Shown in pieces: positions 43,672 through 53,537 of a stretch of 64,000 nucleotides of DNA. The translations under genes were made by a program, and so were the position numbers. This DNA is from Coniella vitis (Eukaryota > Ascomycota > Sordariomycetes > Diaporthales > Schizoparmaceae): assembly GCA_011317545.1 (NCBI GenBank), contig WUJK01000002.1, forward strand, positions 1,054,001 through 1,118,000, given 5' to 3'. Under the pieces are notes generated by a model. That model made no database searches and was not told where the DNA came from. It saw nothing but the letters and a program-made list of their open reading frames with translations. The first letter of the stretch is position 1, and the number at the start of each line of letters is the position of its first letter.

Positions 43672-45993
43672 TTATCTGCCGTTGGCTTTCTTCCCAATTA
43701 ATGCCGCTTGACTTTTGCAATCGTCGCAGAACCACTTAACTGGCAGGGTGTTAGCATGCATTGCTGTTTGAAAGTAGAAGGGAGAGGGATATGCAGATAC
43801 AAGATAATAAAGTCATGGTATTTAAAGAACAAGAATAAACTTACTGTTCTTAGGAGGCGCGTTTCTCAATCCGACGCATTCAAGATGGAACCACTCAATC
43901 TTGCAATCTTCTCCGTCACAACCCACCATCTCGCCAAACGACACCCGGTTGCAGTAACAGTAGCGAGCCTCGTTAGGGTCTTCCATGTCTACATCGTCGT
44001 CCTGAATGCTGCTTGCGTCCTCGTCAGCCTTTTGCTGCTGTTGCTGCTGCTGGGCCAGAGCCTTCTGCACCGCTACTGCGTGCGCAGCTGACGCCCCTTT
44101 CTTGTGGCTTCTCTTGGGAATCACTGTGACCTCGGTATTCCTGGAAAGCCGCGACCGGCCGTTCTTGCTCATGGATCCCTCGGGAAAACTGCCAACTGCA
44201 GGGGTAGACGGCTTGCTGGCTCGGCCGCTCTTTGTAGTTGTAATTGGTTGTGAGACAACAATTGCTGAAGGTGTGGGCTCCTTGGACGCGTCGTTATCCT
44301 CGACAGCAGGCTTGATGGACCCCTTCCTTTCTCGGGTTGTGGCCGAGGACGGTGTTTGGGCTCGCTCGCTCTGTTGTTTTGCAGGGTCTGACTTGGCAGT
44401 AGCGCTCGGTGGTTCCATTTGTGTTATCTTGGGTGTGTCGCTTGGCCCCCGGGCACCATTGCTTGGTGGTATCTCGATCGGCGCGAGTAAGCCACCATTT
44501 GGCTTTGTAGAAGCCGCAGACAGTGGCCGTTGTTTTGTAGTGTCGACGTTGGACGCGACAGAGTTCTGACGTGCTCTTGCAGACGCTGGGCGAGCGGTTG
44601 TAGAAGGGGCAGGGGAGGCTCGTGGGGGCTTGGAGTTGTCAGGAAGGGTACCGATGACAGGTGATGAGGCTACTGAGGGCGAGGCACCAGGGCCAGCTCT
44701 GCAGAAGAGTTCGTATCAGCACGGTCACTAGTTTTGAAAAGATGTCGAGGGCAGTGTGAAGATATACCTTTTCTTGCCTTGTCCCGTAGCATTCGGCAAA
44801 GCTTTGCGCTTCTTCGGCGCAGGCCCATCTGGAGCAGGCGTCGCTCGAGGACTGGCAGACGGCTTTGCCTTAGAATCTTTGGCATTCGAATACACAGCGT
44901 TCGCTACGCGCTCTGGGGGAGGTGCTCCATTCACGGGTTTCTCGACCTTGCGTCTCTTTTGTATAGGAGTGTGGTTGGCGTTGGGCTGGCTAGTGATTCC
45001 AAGGCCAACAGTCACTGGAGAGTCGGCGGCGGCAGCGGAAGCAGCTGCAGGCTTTCGCTTCGTGTTCGTCTTCTTCGTGGATGCTTCCTTGCCTTTTCCT
45101 TCGTGATCATCATGCTCAGAGTCATGGTTTTGGTTCTTCTGGTTCTTCTTTGCAGCAACAGCTTGCTTCCGTGCGTCGCTTCTAGCAGCAGCCTCCTCTG
45201 CAATCACCTGGGCTGCAGCAGCCAAGTGAGCAGCGCCTTCCCTGCGGGTCTTTTCTGCTTGACTATTGAGTGCACGCGCAGCTCTGTTCTCCGGATAAGC
45301 CCAGTGTGTCTCACTGCCCCATTTCGCCTCGTCGCTGAACTCGGACTCGAGGTGAGGCCATATATCATCAATGCGGGCAAGTTGCTTCTGCAGAGCGTCG
45401 TTCGCAGTGGATATGACGTGGTTTTTTTCTTCTAGCGAAACGAGCATTTCTTGGATCTTGAACGCGGTCGATCGAAACAACTGTCGGCGCGGCAGGTTGC
45501 TTGGGTCGAAGACACTGGGGTGGTTGGCACCGTCTGTCGAAGGAGTTGGAAGAGCTTGGCCATTTGCTGCAAAGCCAGTGGCGCTGTTTTGCGCACTCAT
45601 GGGAGCAGAGTGTGGACTGAGAATGCTCGAGGCATCGTTGTTGAGCGATCTTGCCGGCTCGGGTCGTGGCGGGGGGATTTCGAGGGCAGTATCGATCAGC
45701 TGGAAGAGGGCTTCTTCTGGAGCAAAGACTTTGGCGTCAACCTCTTTTAGGAGTGTAAAATGCCGGACAAGCTCTTTCGGTAACGCAGTAATGGCATCCG
45801 CAAAGTGTGTAACGCCTGGGAAGATGTCTATCGGCTGCTCGACAGCATTGGCACCAGACAATGAGTCTCGACCGCCAAACCGGTTCAGCCCCGAATTTGC
45901 TTTCGAGGAATTCGTGCGCGCTTGGCGGACAGGTTGGGATCTCCGATTCGAGGAAGACGAGGGCTCAGCCGAAAGCATCTTAGCAGTCTTCAT
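43672..45993 (-). CDS. pho23: ING-family PHD-finger protein (Pho23-like)
   Basis: Model, minus strand: exons 45993-44768, 44698-43845 and 43739-43672, 715 aa. Introns are GTATAT...CTGCAG and GTAAGT...GCCAG; the second splits the PHD finger. The ING N-terminal helices start near residue 58 (FPGVTHFADAITALPKELVR) and continue through FKIQEMLVSLEEKNHVISTA. A long disordered Lys/Ala/Ser/Pro-rich linker follows, with basic patches and a short polyglutamine run. The C-terminal PHD spans about 655-702: Cys656, 658, 669, 674, His680, Cys683, 698, 701, ending KWFCDDCK. ING proteins read H3K4me3 and recruit histone acetyltransferase or deacetylase complexes; size and linker fit the Pho23 (Rpd3L) branch better than Yng1/Yng2, but that choice is inferred. 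The frame is open upstream of the chosen ATG. Confidence 0.88.
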
Positions 45994-46895
45994 GATTGAT
46001 CTGTGTGGTGGGAGGTCGAGTTCATTAGAGGTGGAGGTGGAACGTCGCAAGCGACCACAGGTATCGGTTATTTCCAATCGAGACAGCACCTTGCGTGTGC
46101 GTTTGGTACCTGCGGAGAAGATCTGGAAGTTGCTGTGAGTCTGAAAGGGTGGAGAAACTAGTCCAGGTGTAAATTTGCCATGTCTCTTTGGAGATTCGAG
46201 TCGTGCAAGAGCTGGAACAGAGTTGTGGAGGTTATGAGCTGCAATTACAGAGATCGGAAGGTGGAAGGGTGGGAGGAAAATCAGAGGGGGAAAAGGCAAA
46301 GAACGTGTCGGCCACCCAGGGCGCCGATGCGGATTTGGTGTGCAAAGACCCCAGCTGCTCCGGCAGGCTGCGTCTCCCAGCGCGACCGTTTCCACGGCTC
46401 ATACACATTGCGTCACTGCGCTTAGTGCTTGATGCCCCAAGGCCCCCCCCCCTCACAATTTTGGCAAGTAAGGACACAGATAGAAATGCTGGGAAGGGAG
46501 AGCGAAAAGACACAAGAAACGATGCAGACAATACTCAAGCGTAGACAGGAAACAGAAATCCGAAAAAGCCACGCGGTTATGAGGAGATAAATTTCAGCCA
46601 AAAACACTGCAAAAGCCCATAATATTAATAAAAATAAATGCGACATGCTGGGGTTTGCAACAGCGAAAGACGACGAAAAACAGTTCGTTGCGCCTTCTAT
46701 AAATCGTGCAGCGGGAATACTTGTAAATGTGCTTCGCTTGTGCTCTATGGCTTTTCCGTGGATATCATCTTTTAACCAGTCAGAGAAATTCAAATCAAAG
46801 GCCTCCATAACGCCAAAAGCCAGATGCTCGGCCATGATCAAACCCTCCTTATCGTTCTGTTGGGGCTTCTCTCCCTTTTCGTCTCGATTCGCTTC
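45994..46895. other. Spacer between the ING-PHD start and the cis-prenyltransferase stop
   Basis: It holds the ING-PHD promoter (minus) and the 3' end of the prenyltransferase. A run of ten C lies at 46443-46452. A frame at 46422-46841 (minus) sits directly downstream of the prenyltransferase stop and is probably 3' untranslated sequence. Confidence 0.55.
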
Positions 46896-48078
46896 TCACC
46901 GCTGCTTGTTGACTCGGCGAGGCTTCTCCTCCCTCTCTTTCTGCCTTTGTCGCCACTGCCACTCGATCAAGACTGGCAGAAACCGCCAGAGATCCAATTC
47001 TGGCCACATACACTTCAGGAAGAACAGCTGCGTATCTTGATGGCACTGCCAGAGCATAAAGTCGCTCAGCCTTTCCACTCCGCTAGTGCGCACAATTATG
47101 TCCAAAGGTGGGTCCCCGGCTGTATACATGTGGTTCGTCAGCATTTCGGATGTGATGGTCTCCGGATCTGGTAATCTCGTGGCATTCGACGCGCTGCGCG
47201 TTGAAGGGGAGTCGGGCTGGTGGAGGGTGGCCGATGACGAGACTGAATCATCGACGCCATCGAGGGCTGGAGATGGCGGCAGGGAGGGTGTTTCGTCGAT
47301 AGAAGGGAGGCTGGACTTGGACAGGCCCCTGGATTTGATAGTTTTCGATATCCTGGTCTGGGAGAAGGATTGCGTTTTGGGTGGAGGTGGAGCGAGATAT
47401 TCGTTGACCGTGGCTCTGACAGCCTGTGTCATTTCTTCTCTGGAACCGTAAGGAAAGCAAAGGTTCAGAACAGGGCTGCAGCTCCAGTTAGCTATTAGGC
47501 AAGTGTGTTGCAGCTTGGATTAGGCAAGAGTCACGAACCCGGTATTCTTGCTGGTGGCATCCACAGCCTTGCTCATAATCTCCATGACATCTTCCGGGAT
47601 AAGCTCCTGTTTTCCACAGAGCTTCACCCGGGCATCATATCTCTCCATGAGCTCACCATGTTGGACAAGCTGGGCCAACTTGGTCTTGGCCAGGAGCATC
47701 AGCCCATCTACTTCTGACTTGGGCCGGTTGAAGTTCTCCAGAGCAAATGCATAAACAGTCACCACCTTGACTCCGCACTTGTAGCAGACCTCTAGGACCT
47801 GAAAGTAACTGTTAGCAACTTGCACAATGCCTGCCTATGGGACTTCAAGGACTTACTTTGGCCATGGCTTCAAATCCAAGGTGGTGACCCTCAAGAGTCT
47901 CGATTTTGTGATTTCTTGCATATCGTCTGTTGCCGTCCATAACGAAGGCAACATGTTGTGGTATAGGGCCTTGCCGAAGAGCCCCGATGAGAAGCTCATG
48001 AGTTTGTTTGAGAATCCATTCTGCTGGCGGTGAGCTCAGCAGCCAGTCCCGAAGATGTGGCAGATACAGGTCCGACAT
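46896..48078 (-). CDS. rer2: cis-prenyltransferase (dehydrodolichyl diphosphate synthase)
   Basis: Model, minus strand: exons 48078-47857, 47798-47539 and 47475-46896, 353 aa. The two introns (58 and 63 nt) have clear GCTAAC branch sites. HVAFVMDGNRRYARNHKIE carries the catalytic Asp48 of the family. TVYAFALENFNRP is the conserved substrate loop. DIIVRTSGVERLSDFMLWQ and LFFLKCMWPELDLW are the C-terminal diphosphate-binding and catalytic blocks. The enzyme condenses isopentenyl diphosphate units onto farnesyl diphosphate in cis to make the dolichol precursor used for ER glycosylation and GPI anchors. About 70 Ser/Pro-rich residues are inserted before the RTSG block, making the protein longer than bacterial UppS. 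The N-terminal ~35 residues may associate with the ER membrane. Rer2 versus Srt1 assignment is uncertain. Confidence 0.92.
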
Positions 48079-48631
48079 TTTTTGCTTGAGAATGGGGCCG
48101 TTGCCACGAGCGAAGGGCTGATCTAGCTGTCAGAGGCAGGGTGTGCCTTACAGAATGATTCGACGTGCACTTTCAGGGCCAACAGGTGACAATTGAGGGA
48201 CACAAGGACTAGAAGAAGGGTGTGAACAGGGAAATGGTCAGGAAGCAGGCGCTCGGATTGAAAGGTGAGTTTCCAAGGGCGTAACAAGAGAGACAAGAAC
48301 CACGATGGATGTGACAGGTTGGTGGCCCCCGGCTCAGTGGGCTGAGCCAGGGTAGGACACTGCGCAACACCCCTGCTGCATCCTTGCAGGGGGTGCTGGA
48401 ACGCTAGAAGCTCACCCATGCTTTAAGGGCCACGAGGGCACTTCCTACGTAACGTCCGATTCCGTAGAACCTTTAGAATCTCGCATGCTCTTGCACCCTG
48501 GTCAACCGCACAAACGACCACGAGTGCAAGATCGAGGAAGGACGGCGCACTTGTTTTACGGGGACGATCTCTTATTTTATTCCCACATAGTAATGTGGCG
48601 GTAGACTTCGCCAACCTTTCCCCGCATCGCC
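48079..48631. promoter_or_regulatory. Divergent promoter of the cis-prenyltransferase and the Dsc2-like gene
   Basis: 553 bp between two start codons on opposite strands; no gene inside. No distinct motif was assigned. The shared promoter could allow co-regulation of two ER-related genes, which is inference. Confidence 0.5.
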
Positions 48632-49519
48632 ATGTCCTTCACCAATGCGCCGGTAACGAGGGCTCTGGTCGTTGGCCTCGTTTCCTCCTCTATTGCAGCG
48701 ACGCTCTTCGATGTGAAGCACTACTTTTGGATCTCTGTTAAAACCCATATTTGGTCCTACCACCAGCCATGGCGCGCCCTCGTCTTCCAGTTGTGCTACA
48801 CGAACTCGTCCGAGGTTCTCTTTGCTGTCATGACACTTTACAATCTGCGTGTCGTTGAACGCTTGTGGGGATCTCGAAAATATGCGGTATGTGGCTGCAT
48901 GTGTGCTTGAAATCATTATTTGACTTGTGTGCTAACCCAAATCTACTAGTCTTTCCTCATCGTATCCCACGTCTTGACGAGCATCGTCACGCCGGCTGCC
49001 CTCACCTTCGTCCTCCGGCCGCTCACTGGTGGTCTCTTCGACTACCTCCCCGCCGGACCAACGCCTCTGATCTTCGCCGTCCTGGCCCAATACTACTCCA
49101 TGATACCGTACATATATAGTTGGCGTGTGGCTTTGACAACCTCGGCGCCCTCAACACACGACGATACGTCAGGCCTCACCTTCTCAGATAAGGCGTTGCG
49201 CTACGTGGTTGCAATGCAACTGGCTCTGTCGCAATGGCCAGGCTCTCTGCTCGGTGCTGTGGTTGGTTGGGCCGTCGGCAGCGCATGGAGGAGCGATATG
49301 CTGCCTGGAGTTGTGACGAGTTGGAGGCTACCTGGCTGGCTGGTAGGCATGCGCTCTACGAAGCGAAGCCCGGAATTTGAAGGATTGCGACGTAGGCTGG
49401 AGGGAGAAAGCGTGCCATCTGCTGTTGCGACAGGTGTTCAAGGTCAGGAGGATGTTGATGCAGGATATAGAAGGACACTTGGCCAGCAAGTGTTCGACCA
49501 GGTCTCAGGGGCACTGTGA
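48632..49519 (+). CDS. dsc2: Rhomboid-like pseudoprotease, Dsc2/UBAC2 type
   Basis: Model: exons 48632-48886 and 48950-49519, 274 aa. The 63-nt intron is GTATGT, GCTAAC, CTACTAG, phase 0. The first helix (VTRALVVGLVSSSIAATL) is followed by HIWSYHQPWRALVFQLCYTN, the rhomboid/Derlin WR-type block. NLRVVERLWGSRKYASFLIV is the conserved loop before the next helix. No catalytic Ser-His dyad of active rhomboids is visible. The C-terminus ends RRTLGQQVFDQVSGAL; Dsc2 and UBAC2 end in a UBA-like region, and here only the last part resembles it. In fungi the Dsc E3 ligase acts in Golgi/ER membrane-protein turnover and, in several species, in SREBP activation. Function is inferred from the family. Confidence 0.8.
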
Positions 49520-50319
49520 CGCGAACGAAGTCAAGATAAAAGTGCGATTATATGACACCTCTGCCTCCTAATTCGGCCTGATTGCGATCAGCCTGATCAG
49601 TACCTGGTCTCATATCAGTCCTCCAGAGGAAAATAAAAAATAGAGATCGCCTCTGATATATGGACAGCGCAGCCTGTCGCGCCCTGCCATAACAGCTATG
49701 GCTGAGCCTTTATTTATGAGCGAGCAGTGGGACATATAAATATGCAATGCAGCGTTTCCAGCACGTACGACCATACCTAGTGGAAAACTTGGGATCCCGT
49801 CCGCTCTCCCCTAAATAAGCCACTAAGGGCCGGATTAGTAGTTAAGTGGGTGACCATTAGCGAATACCCGGTGTTGTACGTTTTGCTCTTTTTGAATGTT
49901 TCGTTACGTGCCCAGGGATCTGTATTAGTTTTCCAGAGTACTATTTTCCCATCCATGTATATTTTCAAGAGTACACATCTACTCCATGGACTTTCTGTAT
50001 ATCGGGCTGCATGTTGCGTTTTGGGTTCAGCCATCGGCATTGACAAAGCGTGTGCACTACATAGTATAGTTAGACGATCTCTGCTTAGGGACGAGAACCC
50101 CTGCAGGCTCTCTGCCAGTACATAGTAGCATTGCAGCGGCCCCGATAAGATAACCTAGCTCCTGCAGGTGGATGCTGTACTTGTTGCCGCAGTTGCACGT
50201 CACTTGCCAGCTGCCACCTTTTGGCTGTTTTCACCGACTAACAAGTCCGTGCAGTTAGTTGACGATTTCACAATATTTTCCATCGCGTCGATCACGTCGT
50301 TGCAACACGGATCGGTATA
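49520..50319. other. Spacer between the Dsc2-like gene and get2
   Basis: No gene. Two copies of the dispersed 9-mer lie only 61 bp apart (50058-50066 and 50119-50127), about 200-260 bp before the next ATG, within the expected get2 promoter. Confidence 0.6.
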
Positions 50320-51462
50320 ATGAATGAGACGGTTGGAATGAACCCTGAAGATGCTGCTGCTGCTCGAGCAGCCGAGCAAGCGCGCATCCGCAAGGAGCGT
50401 CGCGAAGCAAAGATCAAGGCTGGCGGCAGCGCAAGACTGAACAAGATCACCGGACTTGGAGGTGGCATCCAGAGAGGTAAGGAGCCTCCAAATAAACTGG
50501 CTATTTGAGAGATAACCTCCAAAATAATGTGGTATGCTGAAGACACCTCAAAATGAACAGATTCCGTCCCTTCTCCGCCCCCATCCCAAGCATCCTCACA
50601 ACCAGCTCCAACCGCCACAACATCATCAGCAGCACCAGTAGGTGCCTCCTCATCAACGGCGGACGAGCACCACGCCGATCCCGAAGAAATTGATATCTCC
50701 CAGCACTACTACCAGCCGCAAACAACGAACCGCATCCCTCCGCCAAACCCTCCTTCCGGCAGCATCGATCCGGCCAATCTCTCTGAAAACCAACTCCGCC
50801 AAATGATGCTCGGTTTCGAACCACCAACGAATGGCAATGGCCCTGAGAACGGCCCAGATTCAGAGGACCCCATGATGAAGATGCTCTCGCAAATGCTTGG
50901 CGGCGCTAGCGGTCCTGGAGGAGCGTCCCCCTTTGGGTCTGGCGCCGACAACCCCTTTGCGCAATTCGCTGCAATGAGCGGCGCCGGGGGGGCTCAACAA
51001 TTTCCGCAAGCCCAACAACAAGCATCGAACTCGGCAGTATCAGACATGTATACAGCGATCTGGCGCGTGCTGCACTTCATCTTGGCCCTAGGCTTAGGTC
51101 TCTACATCACGCTCGGCTCAAGCTTCACAGGAAGCAAAGTCGAGCGTGAACGCGAGGCCTATGCCGCTACTACCGTTGGTGCCACTGATGTAGATACCGC
51201 GGAGCAACTCGCGCAGATGAAGAAGTACTTCTTTTGGACGTTTGCAACGGCCGAGACGATCTTGCTGACCAGCCGCTTCTTTTTGGATCGGGGCCGCGCG
51301 GCGCCGGGGATGCTGAATATGATTATGGGTTTTCTGCCTGAGGGCAAGTGGAAAATGTATCTTGGTACGGCGCTGCGATATTCGCAGATCTTTACGACGG
51401 TTCGGTCGGATTTGATGGTGTGCGTATTTGTTCTAGGCGTATGTGCTTGGCTGAGAGGCTGA
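50320..51462 (+). CDS. get2: Get2/CAML-like GET-pathway receptor subunit
   Basis: Model: exons 50320-50476 and 50561-51462, 352 aa. The intron (GTAAGG...AACAG, 84 nt) lies just after the basic segment and joins in frame to DSVPSPPPSQ. The N-terminus holds ARIRKERREAKIKAG (residues 21-35). This basic Arg-rich motif is the site by which Get2 recruits the Get3 ATPase. A disordered Pro/Ser/Gln linker follows, including LRQMMLGFEPP. The C-terminal third has three hydrophobic segments: ATYRS-type WRVLHFILALGLGLYITLG, FFWTFATAETILLTSRFFL and DLMVCVFVLGVCAWL. Get1/Get2 inserts tail-anchored proteins into the ER. Basic tail, linker and three helices match the family; sequence conservation is otherwise low, as is usual for Get2. 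Confidence 0.87.
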
Positions 51463-51803
51463 AGGGGAGCTGTTCGGTGGGCCTGTGCCAGTGCCATAAT
51501 ACAGCATGTGCTTGACCGGATGTTGGACTATAGCAAACATGAGAAGAAGGATGGTTTACGGTTACTGCTGTGTCCTGTTGCACATGACATGGTGAATGCT
51601 GCCACTTCTGGAATGACGCAGGTTCATGGAATCATCTAGGCTCGAGATAGCTAGTCATACACCATATCATAGGGCATGGTTGGCATTATTGACTCTGGGT
51701 TGCAGATGCCGAGTAGCTGTTTTCCAAGAACACGCGTTGCTCAAGCCATACTCACGCCCATTGCACCACTTTTCAAGGCCCCTGGTAAATTTCTACGTTT
51801 TCC
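51463..51803. other. Short convergent 3' region between get2 and the TMEM135-like gene
   Basis: 341 bp between two stop codons. Nothing distinct seen beyond shared 3' untranslated sequence. Confidence 0.6.
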
Positions 51804-53537
51804 TCAAGAGGCAAGCACTGTCCTCAACAAACTTCCAAAGACGCCCCTCACTCTCCTCTTGTTCTCCAGCACACACGTAAACACGACCGCTGTGCTAGCC
51901 GCAAAGATCAGTCTCTCTATCCACTGCCGATCAGCATCATACCGCCGCGGCAACAGTGTGGCCATGGCCCGCGGCGCGACAAACAACGCGAGCTCGTTCC
52001 TGCGGTTCGCCGTTTCGATCAGCACGCTCCATCCACAAAGGCAACACCCAGCACCGACACAGAGCCCGCCATCGATCTTATCGCGCGAAGATGTCGATTT
52101 GCCAAGCACCAGGGGTCCGACACGAGAGCGGGCGAGGCAGACGCCATAGTAAAAGAGTGTGATGAAGGCGCCAAGGAAGGCCGACGAGCGAGATGCCGAG
52201 ACAACGCTGCGTAATAAGTCTTGTTTGTGGTTCTGAGAATTGCGCATGCGCGCTACCAGCATGAGTATTTGCAATGGAAGGTAGGTATTCATGCTCCAGA
52301 CCCAGGCGCGGTAGAAGCGGCTGAGAGCATGCAGCTCGCATGAAGGGCCGGCGCCCATGTGAACCATTTCGCAGGGGAAGGGGATGCTGTGCTTGGGGTC
52401 GCCCCACACGAGCGGCCATGAGTAGTCTCTGCACATTTCCTGCAGCAAGGGCGCTTGTCCCGTGTCTTGGCCATAGCGCAATATGCGCGCGCGACAGCGC
52501 TGGAGGGCGACGACAAGGCGGTCGTCCACGGAAGCTGCCGAGGCGATCCATTTGGTGTATGCGCGTGGCAGGGCCTGTGGTGAGTAGAACCAGTTCCACA
52601 TGGCGATGCCGGAGGAAAGGGAAAAGATGATGGGGTCGGTGAGTACGGAGGCCCAGTAGTCGAGGGTGCGGGTTGCGTTGCTGGTCGCAGGAGAGCGATG
52701 TAATCGCCGTTGTGACCAGAGCTCTCCTACAATTACGTCCAGGGCGCGCGTCGCAGCGAAGAGAGTGAGGTCCAGTGTGCGTCCTGCCTGGAGCCTAGTG
52801 GTCTTGGAGAGCACTTTGGAACGATCATCTGTAGGCGGCGAGGTCGATGACGGTTTCAACTGATTGGGTTGCACCGAGCCTGTAATGCCCTGGCGTGGTA
52901 CGGTGGGCGTTTGGAGGAGCTGGATAGCGAACCATGCTGCAATTGCCGAAGAGAGCCATCGTAAGAGCCTGATTGTGCGTTGTCAGCTTGTCAATGTCTT
53001 GAGATAGAAAGACTGAGTGCTGACAGACGACTGACCTTGTCCTGGTAGTCTCCGAGATATCCTGCAAGACACGAACACAGGCTTTTCGCAGAAGAAGCTA
53101 CCCAAGAGAGCACAGTCACTGAGTTAGACAGTGTCTCTGGTATAACGGGCGACTGGGGTGCAATATAAACCAACCTCTAACAGCGTGCTGCCGCCAACAA
53201 GAGCGGCACAGAACGTGGGGAAGCGATTCACTTGCGCACCAGCGCTCAATATCCTCCACAGCGGCTTGACTGGGAACGGTGGCGGCTTCTGCGCGGCAGA
53301 AGGCTCAGTTGTGGGTCTCTTTGGCCTCGATGTACGCATACACTGTGATAAATATTGTGCCAGCAATGACAGGACGCGGGGAACAACGGTGAAGCCATAG
53401 CCGAGCAAGAAGGCGCGCACAACGGGCCTTAGCAAGGGGGTCAAGTCGCCAGCCCAGTCTTGTCGATGCCCAAGGACTGCTGGTGCAGAGGCTTTCAACG
53501 GCCGACCCAAGGGCGGGGGCAGGAATGACGACGACAT
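51804..53537 (-). CDS. TMEM135-like multi-pass membrane protein
   Basis: Model, minus strand: exons 53537-53175, 53097-53036 and 52968-51804, 529 aa. Introns are GTTGGT...GGTAG (77 nt) and GTCAGT...AATCAG (67 nt). The exons join as GGSTLLELLLRKACVRVLQD and TRTRLLRWLSSAIAAWFAIQ, fitting an uninterrupted membrane-protein pattern. Landmarks are FPTFCAALVGGSTLLE, LDLTLFAATRALDVIVGELW, DPIIFSLSSGIAMWNWFYSP and CELHALSRFYRAWVWSMNTY. This pattern is shared with animal TMEM135 (PMP52), which is linked to mitochondrial and peroxisomal membrane dynamics; fungal homologues are mostly uncharacterised. The starting Met may be further upstream, since the frame there is less clear. Family call by pattern, function inferred. 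Confidence 0.82.

Noticed and set aside
46422..46841. 139-codon minus-strand frame after the cis-prenyltransferase
   Set aside because: It is separated from the enzyme by a stop, lacks a domain, and fits 3' untranslated sequence.
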